A stretch of 64,000 bases of DNA, taken from positions 62,001 through 126,000 of the forward strand of contig JBBIIP010000004.1 in assembly GCA_037446395.1 (NCBI GenBank), given 5' to 3'. Below the pieces are notes generated by a model that was not told the origin of the DNA, made no database searches, and saw nothing but the letters and a program-made list of their open reading frames with translations. This document shows, piece by piece, positions 9,799 to 18,833 of the stretch (positions are counted from its first letter, which is position 1; the number at the start of each line of letters is the position of its first letter). Position numbers and translations under genes: made by a program. Origin of the DNA: JAAYJT01 sp037446395. Lineage in GTDB: Bacteria; Bacteroidota; Bacteroidia; Bacteroidales; JAAYJT01.

Positions 9799-11274
9799 AT
9801 GAATACACAACTTCAGAAGGTTTCGGTCATTGAAAAAATAGGTTATAGTTTGGGCGACTTATCGGCTAACCTGATCTTCCAGACTTTAATGACTTTTTTG
9901 GCATTTTTTTATACAGATGTTTTCAAAATTCCCCCTGCTGCTGCCTCAGCGGTTATATTCACAGGCGGCATGATCGGGGCTTTTTTTAATCCAGTAATGG
10001 GGATTATTGCTGACAGAACGCACACGCGCTGGGGAAAATTCCGGCCCTGGATTTTATGGACAGCCATCCCTTTTGGCATCATGGCCTTGCTTGCTTTTAG
10101 CACGCCAAATTTCAGCCAGGGTGGGAAAATTGTATATGCTATGATTACATATATTTTTTTGGTAATAGTTTATTCCGCAAATAATCTGCCTTATGCTGCC
10201 TTAAGTGGGGTGATGACAGGTGATATGGCCGAAAGAAATTCCATTTCATCTTACCGCTTCTTGGCAGTAATGATCGCCCAATTTATTGTCCAGGTATTGC
10301 TCCTACCACTGGTGCTGATACTCGGAGAAGGCGATAAAACCATTGGATTTGAAAGAACCATGGGCATTTTTGCAATAACAGGGATCATCTTCTTTATAAT
10401 TACCTTTTTAACAACCAGAGAGAGAATAGTTCCAAAACCCGAACAAAAATCGAGTATTAAACAAGATCTGGGCGACCTGGTCAAAAATAAACCATGGGTA
10501 GCGATGCTGGTCCTGACAATTGTTGTTTTTATTACTTTGTCACTAAGAGGCGGAATGATGGTTTATTATTTTCAAAACTACCTTGATGAGGCTGCATTGG
10601 CTGCATTTCTGAACAATATTGGGTTTAATAATTTTATAACCGGACTGAATAACTTTTTCACTGGTATGGGCCTTGTTGGCTTCCAGTGGCCTGAAGATGC
10701 ACCCACTTCAGGATTTAGCCTTTTTAATGCCGGCGGTATAATTTTTATGATTATTGGAATTTTGTTCTCAAAACCTTTGGCAGATAAGTTTGGGAAAAGA
10801 GATGTATTTGGCGCAGGGCTTTTATTGGCTACATTATGCATTTTTGGCTTTTTCTTTCTTAATCCGAACTCTATCGCCATGGTTTTTATATTTCAAATTC
10901 TTCATGGTTTCTTTTATGGAATAACTATTCCGTTGCTTTGGGCCATGATTGCCGATGTGGCAGATTATTCGGAGTGGAAAAACAACAGGCGGGCCACCGC
11001 AATCATTTTCTCAGCGATGATCTTTGGTCTAAAAGCCGGCTTAAGCATTGGAGGAGCGTTGGCAGCAGGTATTCTGGCAATATATAGCTATGATGAGCAG
11101 CTGGTTGCCCAGGCAAGTCACACGATTGCCGGAATTAAGTTATCTATCAGCATTTTCCCAACTATAACATTCATGATTGCCATTAGTTGTCTATTTTTCT
11201 ATGGAATAAACAAAAAAACTGAAACCCGCATTGAAAAAGATCTGCTTGCTCGAAGGGCAACCAATGAAGAATAA
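9799..11274 (+). CDS. GPH-family (MelB-type) sugar:cation symporter
   Basis: Inner-membrane importer of the glycoside-pentoside-hexuronide family, which carries oligosaccharides or pentosides with H+ or Na+. 491 aa with about 12 hydrophobic helices. The start (EKIGYSLGDLSANLIFQ) is the usual GPH N-terminus, and DRTHTRWGKFRPWI near residue 72 is the family signature loop. Its place between GH67 and a GH10 xylanase suggests that it imports xylo-oligosaccharides or xylobiose for the cytoplasmic GH43 enzyme encoded at 12534. A hydrophilic C-terminal tail (RIEKDLLARRATNEE) ends the protein. Confidence 0.9.
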   Translation: MNTQLQKVSVIEKIGYSLGDLSANLIFQTLMTFLAFFYTDVFKIPPAAASAVIFTGGMIGAFFNPVMGIIADRTHTRWGKFRPWILWTAIPFGIMALLAFSTPNFSQGGKIVYAMITYIFLVIVYSANNLPYAALSGVMTGDMAERNSISSYRFLAVMIAQFIVQVLLLPLVLILGEGDKTIGFERTMGIFAITGIIFFIITFLTTRERIVPKPEQKSSIKQDLGDLVKNKPWVAMLVLTIVVFITLSLRGGMMVYYFQNYLDEAALAAFLNNIGFNNFITGLNNFFTGMGLVGFQWPEDAPTSGFSLFNAGGIIFMIIGILFSKPLADKFGKRDVFGAGLLLATLCIFGFFFLNPNSIAMVFIFQILHGFFYGITIPLLWAMIADVADYSEWKNNRRATAIIFSAMIFGLKAGLSIGGALAAGILAIYSYDEQLVAQASHTIAGIKLSISIFPTITFMIAISCLFFYGINKKTETRIEKDLLARRATNEE

Positions 11275-11344
11275 AACATCGCCTTATTGCTTGAACTAAA
11301 AAAGTTAACAACTATTTCTTAATAATCACTCAATAATTATAAAA

Positions 11345-12505
11345 ATGAAACACCTTTCAAAGAACATAATAATGGCTGGGTTTCTCATTGCCCTGATTTT
11401 ATTAATGGGTTGTAAATCGTTTCAACAAGATTGCCAATCAGATGCTCTGAAAAATGCCTTTAAAGACTATTTTCTGATCGGAACGGCCATGAACACGCAG
11501 CAGATCACCGGAACTGATCTGAAAGCAGATAAACTGATCAAGCAACATTTTAATTCAATAACTGCCGAAAATTGCATGAAAAGCGGAATATTGCAACCCG
11601 CTGAAGGTGTATTTGACTTTACCCTTGCTGACAAATTCATTGAATATGGTGAAAGCAATTCCATGCATATTGTCGGGCATACGCTCATTTGGCATTCTCA
11701 GGCTCCTTCATGGTTTTTTGAGGATGATGCAGGGAATGATGTTTCGCGAGAAATCATGATTGAACGAATGAAAAACCATATCTTAACGGTGGTAGGTAGA
11801 TACAAAGGAAAAGTATATGGATGGGATGTAGTCAACGAAGCAATTGAAGATGATGGAACCTGGAGAAAAAACAAATTCTATCAGATAATTGGAGAAGATT
11901 ATGTGAGCCTTGCGTTCCAATTTGCCCACCAGGCCGACTCAAGTGCTGAATTATATTATAATGATTTCAATATGGCTGTGCAGAGCAAAAGGGAAGAAGT
12001 CGTGAAAATGGTTAGAAATCTTATTGAGAAAGGGATAAAAATTGACGGCATTGGTATGCAGGGCCATGTTCACCTGCCTTGGCCTTCGATTGAGGAATTT
12101 GAAAACAGTATCCTTGCCTTTTCAGCTCTGGGGCTAAAAGTAATGATTACAGAAATGGATATGTCGGTATTGCCTATACCCAAAATGGATGTTGGCGCCG
12201 ATGTAAATTTCAAGCTCGAATATCATCCCGAACTAAATCCTTATCCCCAAGGCCTCCCCGATTCCGTATATGAGGCATTTCAGAACAGGTATCTTCAGTT
12301 TTTTAAATTATTTCTGAAGCATCATGAAAAAATTGACAGGGTAACGACCTGGGGCGTTCATGATGGCCAATCGTGGCTTAACAACTGGCCCGTTTATGGA
12401 AGAACAAATTATCCGCTACTTTTCGACCGTAATTACAAGCCAAAACCCGTTGTTCAGGCCATCATTGATGAAGCGATAGAGCAGAAGAAAACAAATATGA
12501 AATAA
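11345..12505 (+). CDS. GH10 endo-1,4-beta-xylanase, lipoprotein (second copy)
   Basis: 386-aa GH10 enzyme with a lipobox ending at Cys23 (LLMGC). Acid/base Glu165 lies in WDVVNEAI and nucleophile Glu270 in MITEMD. GHTLIWHSQAPSWFF near 111 and WGVHDGQSWLNNWP near the end line the xylan cleft. It carries an insert after the nucleophile (about residues 275-310, including VGADVNFKLEYHPELN) that is typical of the intracellular or periplasmic GH10 type rather than the surface one. It is clearly divergent from the GH10 at 581, so the pair is not a recent duplication. It sits 70 bp after the symporter and 28 bp before GH43. Confidence 0.95.
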   Translation: MKHLSKNIIMAGFLIALILLMGCKSFQQDCQSDALKNAFKDYFLIGTAMNTQQITGTDLKADKLIKQHFNSITAENCMKSGILQPAEGVFDFTLADKFIEYGESNSMHIVGHTLIWHSQAPSWFFEDDAGNDVSREIMIERMKNHILTVVGRYKGKVYGWDVVNEAIEDDGTWRKNKFYQIIGEDYVSLAFQFAHQADSSAELYYNDFNMAVQSKREEVVKMVRNLIEKGIKIDGIGMQGHVHLPWPSIEEFENSILAFSALGLKVMITEMDMSVLPIPKMDVGADVNFKLEYHPELNPYPQGLPDSVYEAFQNRYLQFFKLFLKHHEKIDRVTTWGVHDGQSWLNNWPVYGRTNYPLLFDRNYKPKPVVQAIIDEAIEQKKTNMK

Positions 12506-12533
12506 TTTGATAAAAAAACCAATTGTAAAAACT

Positions 12534-13502
12534 ATGAAAAAACCGAGATATCTAGTATCAGGTATATACACGGCTGATCCGTCAGCGCATGTTTTCGGCA
12601 GCAAGATTTATATTTACCCCTCGCATGATATTGATGCCGGGATTCCGGAAAACGACCTTGGTGATCATTTTGATATGCGTGATTATCACGTCTATTCAAT
12701 TGATGGCATTGATGGTGACGTAACTGACCATGGAGTAGCCCTGGATATAAGAGATGTTCCCTGGGCCGGAAGGCAGATGTGGGCACCGGATGCTGCTTAT
12801 AAAAAAGGCAAATATTATATTTATTTTCCGGCAAAAGATAAAACAGATATTTTCAGGATTGGAGTTGGGGTGGGAGACCGGCCTGAAGGCCCATTCATTC
12901 CGGAAAAACACCCAATAATTGGCAGCTATTCTATTGACCCTGCCGTGTTTGAAGATGATGATGGCAAACATTTTATGTATTTTGGAGGAATCTGGGGAGG
13001 GCAACTTCAGCGATACCGCCACAACAAAGCAATGGAATGCGGCAAAGAACCTGCCGATTCAGAAGCTGCTTTGTGCGCCAAGGTTGCACGCTTGAGCGAG
13101 AATATGCTTGAGTTTGCCGAAGAGCCTAAGGACGTGGTCATTCTTGATAACGAAGGGGTTCCGCTCAGGGCGGGAGATCACGACCGTCGCTTTTTCGAAG
13201 CCCCGTGGATGCATAAATACAACGGAAAATATTACTTTTCTTATTCCACAGGCAACACCCACTTCTTGTGTTATGCCATTGGAGATAACCCATACGGCCC
13301 GTTTAACTACCAAGGCAAAATATTGACACCAGTCGTCGGCTGGACCACACATCATTCGATTTGTAAATTTAAAGATATGTGGTATCTGTTTTATCACGAC
13401 AGTGTTCCCTCAGGAGGCAAAACATGGCTGCGAAGTGTAAAGATTATTGAACTCGAATATAACACAGATGGTACAATAAAAACCATTGATGGGTTGCTAT
13501 AA
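12534..13502 (+). CDS. Cytoplasmic GH43 beta-xylosidase / alpha-L-arabinofuranosidase
   Basis: 322 aa from ATG 12534. An in-frame TTG at 12507 would add nine residues but abuts the previous stop, so I do not use it. No signal peptide, so it is probably cytoplasmic and acts on imported xylo-oligosaccharides. The five-bladed propeller is covered by GH43 motifs: general base Asp15 in YTADPSAHVF, the pKa-modulating Asp in SIDPAVFEDDDG, and acid Glu in RRFFEAPWMHKYNG. It is a single GH43 domain without the C-terminal sandwich seen in the next gene. Exact substrate (xylose versus arabinose) cannot be told from the sequence. Confidence 0.9.
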   Translation: MKKPRYLVSGIYTADPSAHVFGSKIYIYPSHDIDAGIPENDLGDHFDMRDYHVYSIDGIDGDVTDHGVALDIRDVPWAGRQMWAPDAAYKKGKYYIYFPAKDKTDIFRIGVGVGDRPEGPFIPEKHPIIGSYSIDPAVFEDDDGKHFMYFGGIWGGQLQRYRHNKAMECGKEPADSEAALCAKVARLSENMLEFAEEPKDVVILDNEGVPLRAGDHDRRFFEAPWMHKYNGKYYFSYSTGNTHFLCYAIGDNPYGPFNYQGKILTPVVGWTTHHSICKFKDMWYLFYHDSVPSGGKTWLRSVKIIELEYNTDGTIKTIDGLL

Positions 13503-13529
13503 CAGTATTAACAATCATATTTTTGAGAA

Positions 13530-15248
13530 ATGAGAATAACTATCATGGCTCTGCTGGTTTGCTGTTTGTTCGCGTGCAACAAGCAAAACAAAGTAATTTT
13601 AAAAGAAGGGAAGGCATATTTCGAGTACTTTGCCTACTCTGGCAGCGAAGATTATTACGATGAGTTTCCACTCAGCCAGGGTGAGTTTTATAACCCGATT
13701 CTTTCAGGCTTTTTTCCCGATCCAAGCATCTGCCGCAAAGGTGATGACTTTTATATTGTTAATTCGACTTTTTCTTTTTTTCCGTGTATTCCGGTTTTCC
13801 ATAGCACCGACCTGGCCAACTGGAAGCAAATTGGGCATGTGCTTGATCGGGCAGAGCAATTTCCGAATACCGATCAACCTGTTTCGTATGGAATTTTTGC
13901 CCCTGCCATCACCTACAATCCTCATAATGAGACTTTCTATATGACAACGACCTATGTCGGTGGTGGAGGAAATTTTGTGGTAACAGCCAAGGATCCGGCT
14001 GGACCCTGGAGCAACCCAATTTGGTTACCTGAAGTTCAGGGGATTGATCCATCTCTCTTTTTCGATGAAGACGGCAGAGCATATATTGTTAATAATCAGG
14101 ATCCTGAAGGAGAAATATTATACAAAGGCCACAAAGCTATTTGGATTCAGGAATACAATGTTGAAACCAACCAAACTTTTGGACCAAGAAAAGTACTTAG
14201 AAACGGAGGGCATAATCTTGCCGAAAAACCCATCTGGATTGAGGGGCCACACATCTACAAAATTAATGGATACTATTATTTGATGGCTGCCGAGGGAGGC
14301 ACCTCCATAGATCACCGGCAGGTAATTTTCAGGAGCAGGAACGTGATGGGCCCATATGAGACAAATCCATCAAATCCTATACTCACACAACGTGACCTCG
14401 ACAGAAACCGCAAATATCCAATTACTAACGCCGGACACGCCGATTTGATTGAAACCCCCTCCGGCGCCTGGTATTCCATTTTTTTGGCTTGCAGGCCATA
14501 TACTCCCGAAAACCACTTCAACATTGGCAGAGAAACGTTCATTCTGCCTGTAAGTTGGAATGAAGACAGTTGGCCGGTAATATTAGACAAAGGACTTGAA
14601 ATACCTATGATCCTAAATCTGCCTGAGGGAGTTGCGCTAATGCAAGATATTCCAGGTTATATGCAGCAAGGGAATTTCTCATTCGTTGAATACTTTAAAT
14701 CTGAAAAATTACCACTTGAATGGATGTTTTTGAGAACGCCCGTAGAAAAATGGCATGAATCAGACCTGAACCAGGGAGGAATTTGGTTAGAGGCGAGGCC
14801 TGCTAATCTCAGGGAAAGAAAACAACCATCGTTTATTGGCACCCGCCAAAGACATCATAATTTCAATGCGGAAACATCCTTACATTTTTTGCCAAAAGGC
14901 GAAACTGACCTGGCTGGACTGGTTCTTTTTCAGAACGAAGGCTATCACCTGACCCTTGGAGTAACAAAAGATAAAGATGATTATGTTGTTGTGCTTCAAA
15001 AAGCAGAAAAAGTTCAGGATGAAATCACTAAGCTTATCCTCAACAAAGTAGTTCTACCAAATTCTTTTCGGGGAAGAATTTGCCTTCAGGCAAGTTGTAA
15101 ATCGGGTGAATTCAATTTTTCCTACAAACTATCTGATGACCAATGGATTGTTCTGGCAGATAAAATTGATGCAAAATATCTCAGCACCGAGGTAGCCAGA
15201 GGGTTTATCGGAACCATTCTCGGTTTATATGCTTCATCTAATGAATGA
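13530..15248 (+). CDS. GH43 beta-xylosidase/arabinofuranosidase with C-terminal beta-sandwich, lipoprotein
   Basis: 572 aa with a lipobox at the start of the mature protein (CCLFACNKQ), so membrane-anchored. An unusual 30-residue acidic and aromatic stretch precedes the catalytic domain. GH43 residues: Asp in GFFPDPSICR, Asp in VQGIDPSLFFDEDG, Glu in WIEGPHIYKINGYYYL. From about residue 370 a beta-sandwich domain (concanavalin A-like, GH43 C2 type) follows, as in Bacteroidota xylan and arabinoxylan GH43 enzymes. Probably trims xylo-oligosaccharides or arabinose branches in the periplasm. It is the last gene of the xylan run. A 42-codon ORF (15245-15373) overlaps its stop by ATGA, but I cannot identify it. 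Confidence 0.9.
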   Translation: MRITIMALLVCCLFACNKQNKVILKEGKAYFEYFAYSGSEDYYDEFPLSQGEFYNPILSGFFPDPSICRKGDDFYIVNSTFSFFPCIPVFHSTDLANWKQIGHVLDRAEQFPNTDQPVSYGIFAPAITYNPHNETFYMTTTYVGGGGNFVVTAKDPAGPWSNPIWLPEVQGIDPSLFFDEDGRAYIVNNQDPEGEILYKGHKAIWIQEYNVETNQTFGPRKVLRNGGHNLAEKPIWIEGPHIYKINGYYYLMAAEGGTSIDHRQVIFRSRNVMGPYETNPSNPILTQRDLDRNRKYPITNAGHADLIETPSGAWYSIFLACRPYTPENHFNIGRETFILPVSWNEDSWPVILDKGLEIPMILNLPEGVALMQDIPGYMQQGNFSFVEYFKSEKLPLEWMFLRTPVEKWHESDLNQGGIWLEARPANLRERKQPSFIGTRQRHHNFNAETSLHFLPKGETDLAGLVLFQNEGYHLTLGVTKDKDDYVVVLQKAEKVQDEITKLILNKVVLPNSFRGRICLQASCKSGEFNFSYKLSDDQWIVLADKIDAKYLSTEVARGFIGTILGLYASSNE

Positions 15249-15407
15249 TCGCAAAACTGAACGACCAAATTACGGCCAATTGTGCGGAATTTTATCCTCA
15301 TGCAAGAATCTTGAAAGGAAAAGCCAATTACAACACAACAGCTAACCGCCTTGATTCTTATAGTCCCGGGTAAGGATCGAATATAATATTTTCTGGGTGG
15401 AGTATTA

Positions 15408-16838
15408 TTATTGCCCATGAGTTCCGTGGAACACCATCGGCTTTCCGTTAATGTATACTTCCTTGAGCTGCATGTTTTCGACGTAGTTGATCAAATTCTC
15501 TTTTTCAACACCATTGAAGGAACAATTTTCAATAAATACTCCTGTTACCGGAGCTCGCTCATAGGCTTTGATAAATACAGCCCTCTCGCTGCTTTGGCTT
15601 GTTATCTTTTGAAGGTAGATGTTTCGAACAACTGGCGTATATGTGCCGGCATCACCCTCTTCATAATTAAAATCAATGTGCAGGATCGCTTGCTTTACTT
15701 TTCCAACATTAATATTCCGAATAAAGATGTTTTCGATGATCCCTCCACGCAATGAGTTGGTTTTGATGCGTATGATCCGGTCGAGGTTTGGACTGTCCAT
15801 GATGCAGTCTTCTGCAAAAACGTTCCTGACATTTCCCGAAATTTCGCTTCCCATAACAATACCTCCATGACCGTCGCGCATTGTGCACCGTTGCACGATA
15901 ATGTTTTCGGCCGGAATATTTAGCCTGCGTCCGTCAGCATTTCGTCCCGATTTAATTGCAATACAGTCATCACCCGTGTCGAAGAAGCAGTCTTTGATCA
16001 GGACATTGCGGCTCGATTCAGGATTGCAACCATCATTATTGGGCCCATGGCTTATGACCGAGACATTTGAAATAGTAACGTTTTCCGACAACACCGGATG
16101 AATCACCCACATGGGTGAATTAATTACAGTAATTCCGTCCATGAGAACATTACGACATTTGTAGAATTGTACGAAATATGGGCGAAGGTAGTGGCCGGGG
16201 CCAAAAACCCGATCCTCTACAGGAACCCCGTCTTCTGCCATTTTTCGCAGCCTGGAAACTGCAGCAGCTTGATTTTCGGGGCCTATTTCCCAGGTTTTAC
16301 GACTCCAAGCCCCTTTCCAATACCACCAGTTATTAGCATCAGCGTTCCCGTCAATTGTTCCTTCCCCCGTAATCGCAACATTCTCCTGATCATAGGCATA
16401 GATGAATGGAGAATAATTGTAACACTCGGTTCCTTCCCACCGAGTAAAAACCAATGGCAAGTAATCTTCCTGATTTCGACTGAATTTCAATACAGCGCCA
16501 GTCGAAATGCGCAGGTTTACATTCGATTTAAGGTGAATTGCTCCGGTCATAAAAACCCCTTCGGGAATGACAACCACACCACCACCAGCCAGCGAACAAG
16601 CGGTAATGGCATTGTTAATTGCAGAGGTTGAAATAGAAACCCCATCACCGGTAGCACCATATTCGGTAACGATGAAATTTTTCTCAGGAAAGCGGGGTGC
16701 ATTTATCTTTGCCAGAATTTTATCCAGGTCTTTCCATGACCCCTGATTTGATTCCTTTCCAGAGCCTGATGTACAGGCTCCGGAAAGAAAAAAGGTTATA
16801 ATCATTATGCAGGCCAGGAATAAATATTGCCTTTTCAT
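15408..16838 (-). CDS. GH28 polygalacturonase-type enzyme, lipoprotein
   Basis: Hydrolyses galacturonan or rhamnogalacturonan. 476 aa, lipobox at Cys22 (LSGAC). A right-handed beta-helix protein with GH28 signatures in order: NNDGCNPESS, DTGDDCIAIKSGR (the two catalytic aspartates), GHGGIVMGSE, and RIIRIKTN. This is the classic GH28 order, here close to the exo-polygalacturonase/rhamnogalacturonidase types of Bacteroidota. It is the most distal gene of the - strand pectin unit and converges on the xylan operon. The 159 bp between the two operon ends contains no clear hairpin. Confidence 0.94.
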   Translation of the reverse strand: MKRQYLFLACIMIITFFLSGACTSGSGKESNQGSWKDLDKILAKINAPRFPEKNFIVTEYGATGDGVSISTSAINNAITACSLAGGGVVVIPEGVFMTGAIHLKSNVNLRISTGAVLKFSRNQEDYLPLVFTRWEGTECYNYSPFIYAYDQENVAITGEGTIDGNADANNWWYWKGAWSRKTWEIGPENQAAAVSRLRKMAEDGVPVEDRVFGPGHYLRPYFVQFYKCRNVLMDGITVINSPMWVIHPVLSENVTISNVSVISHGPNNDGCNPESSRNVLIKDCFFDTGDDCIAIKSGRNADGRRLNIPAENIIVQRCTMRDGHGGIVMGSEISGNVRNVFAEDCIMDSPNLDRIIRIKTNSLRGGIIENIFIRNINVGKVKQAILHIDFNYEEGDAGTYTPVVRNIYLQKITSQSSERAVFIKAYERAPVTGVFIENCSFNGVEKENLINYVENMQLKEVYINGKPMVFHGTHGQ

Positions 16839-16908
16839 TATGGTCGGTTTTAGTGCTTTATAATAATCCGGAAGAAAAAAATAATTATTTTAAAAGACAT
16901 CATATTCT

Positions 16909-18786
16909 TTAGTACTTCATTAATAATCTTGATGTTCTGTGCTGTTCTGAAGTATATTTCAGCAGATACATACCTCGTGCAAACTTGCTTATATCAATGG
17001 TTTCTGATTGGGATTCCATTTGTTTTTTAAATAATAACTGACCTGTCATTCCGAGGATTTCGATATAGCCATTTGTACCTTCGCCTAGGGTTTGAACATT
17101 GATTAACGTATTGGCAGGATTTGGATATATTTTGAAACCATGTGCGTCCGGGGTTATATTTCCAGTAGGATTAGCTATGAACGCAACTGTGTATGTTCGG
17201 GTGGTAAACCCATTGAATGCTGTAACAACCACTGTGGCTGTGCCTGGAACAGTGGTAGCTTGTGTAATCTTTGCGGTTGCTCCTTGGTTTGATGTGGTAG
17301 GAATAACAACGGTAGGTGTAGTGGTGCCGGCAGGCAGAATTACTTCGTATGATGTAACGTCCGGATTAAAATTCGCAACAGGAGTGCCTCCTGCCCTGAG
17401 GTTTGAGAGTGTGGCATCCCACGAAGGGGTTATCACAGGGGAAGGAACAAGCGATCCTTGCCCGGGTGCATAAGCGCCTGTTTCATCCCAGATGATCCAA
17501 TCAATTAGTGCTGCAATATTATGTGAGGAGTTTCCATCACCAATACGGAAGTACTGTTGTGTGGTCGTAGTGGTGGAGGTTCCCTGGCCAATAGGGGTAT
17601 CGGTTTCATTAAGATAAATCCTGGTGATTGCGCCTGATTTTGTGAGACGATAAATGTTCCAGTCACTGAGATTGACTCCGACTGGAGCGGGTATTTCTCC
17701 TGCATCGCCTCCAGGAATGCCTTCGTTCAATCGTATCCGGTTGTTTTCACGATTGATGTAAAGTCTTTCCCTGATCCCATTATGATTTAGATCGAGTTCA
17801 AGGACCCTTCTGGCAACATCATTGGCTGCTTTTACTCTCATAAGGATTGTCACACCAGTTGTAGCCGTTTGTAGCGGGGTGCTCCACATGAAATTGTCGG
17901 CATTTGCTATAGTGATTACCTCCAGTAGCTTATTGGTTGGGACACCTGGTTCGGTCATGATGTTGTTTGTACCTCCGTTCCCAGCAACATTGCTTGTTGT
18001 AAAGGTTGGTGTTTGTGCGCCCGGCAACAGGCTTCCGTCATACATTCTCCAGTTTGCAGGCACATTGATAAGTAAATTTGCTGGGATTGGAGTTCCCTGT
18101 CCCGGTGCATATACACCTGATTGATCCCAAATGATCCAATCAATAAGGGCACTGATATTATGTGAACCGTTGGTGTCGCCGAAACGAAAATAATTATTTG
18201 TGCTTGTGGTAGTTGTTTGCCCGCTTGCCAGTGGTGCTGGGTTTTCATCAATGTAGAGGCGCACATTGCCGCTACCGTCCTTCGTAATCCTGTAGATGTG
18301 CCAGTCCTTGACCGATCCGTTATTTGGCAGGTTAAATTCATTGGTTGCACCAAAGGCTGTGCTGTGTTGTAGCCGAAGTTTGTTATCTGCCTGGTTAATA
18401 TACAGGCGTTCGCGAAAGCCTCCATTATCCAGATCGAGTTCGAGAACCCTCAGTGCATTATCGTTGGCTGATCGAACCCTCATAGCAACAGTCAGATTCG
18501 GTGTTGGATCAGTAAATGAGCGACGCCAGGTTCCGTTATCGGCAATCGCAACGGTCAAGAGTTCGAGCAAGCCATTTTGGGGAATCAGGGGGTCGGCTAC
18601 CAGGCTTGTCACCATTCCTGCACCTGCAAGGCCGCTGGTGATAAATACCGGATTATTATCTCCTGGCAAAACACTGGCATTATAAATTTGCCATTGGGCA
18701 CGGGCACAAACTGAGAAAAACACTAATGCAAACAGCATGATTGCACCTTTCCTAAGAAGAACCGAATTGTAAATTTTTCTTTTCAT
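16909..18786 (-). CDS. T9SS-exported protein with two tandem LamG-like domains, function unknown
   Basis: 625 aa with an N-terminal signal peptide (to about ARA|Q30). Two copies of a roughly 210-residue module (about 31-235 and 243-455) share matching landmarks: LPG near the start, VLELDL followed by RERLYIN, and SHNI.ALIDWIIWD.(S/T)G.YAPGQG at the end. The look is of a concanavalin A/laminin-G-like sandwich. A cadherin-like beta-sandwich (about 460-545, WDATLSNLRAGGT... to TYTVAFIAN) and a type IX secretion sorting domain (last 75 residues, from FKIYPNPANT) follow. No catalytic signature is recognisable. Between GH28 and GH105 genes, a pectin-binding protein or an uncharacterised pectin-active enzyme is plausible. 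Confidence 0.75.
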   Translation of the reverse strand: MKRKIYNSVLLRKGAIMLFALVFFSVCARAQWQIYNASVLPGDNNPVFITSGLAGAGMVTSLVADPLIPQNGLLELLTVAIADNGTWRRSFTDPTPNLTVAMRVRSANDNALRVLELDLDNGGFRERLYINQADNKLRLQHSTAFGATNEFNLPNNGSVKDWHIYRITKDGSGNVRLYIDENPAPLASGQTTTTSTNNYFRFGDTNGSHNISALIDWIIWDQSGVYAPGQGTPIPANLLINVPANWRMYDGSLLPGAQTPTFTTSNVAGNGGTNNIMTEPGVPTNKLLEVITIANADNFMWSTPLQTATTGVTILMRVKAANDVARRVLELDLNHNGIRERLYINRENNRIRLNEGIPGGDAGEIPAPVGVNLSDWNIYRLTKSGAITRIYLNETDTPIGQGTSTTTTTQQYFRIGDGNSSHNIAALIDWIIWDETGAYAPGQGSLVPSPVITPSWDATLSNLRAGGTPVANFNPDVTSYEVILPAGTTTPTVVIPTTSNQGATAKITQATTVPGTATVVVTAFNGFTTRTYTVAFIANPTGNITPDAHGFKIYPNPANTLINVQTLGEGTNGYIEILGMTGQLLFKKQMESQSETIDISKFARGMYLLKYTSEQHRTSRLLMKY

Positions 18787-18833
18787 GATGATTGTGATTT
18801 TGTTGTGACATTTTTTTTGGAGAACACTTTTAA

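Noticed and set aside
15245..15373. 42-codon ORF overlapping the end of the second GH43 gene
   Set aside because: Short, no recognisable motif, no evidence beyond the ATGA overlap; kept only as a remark.
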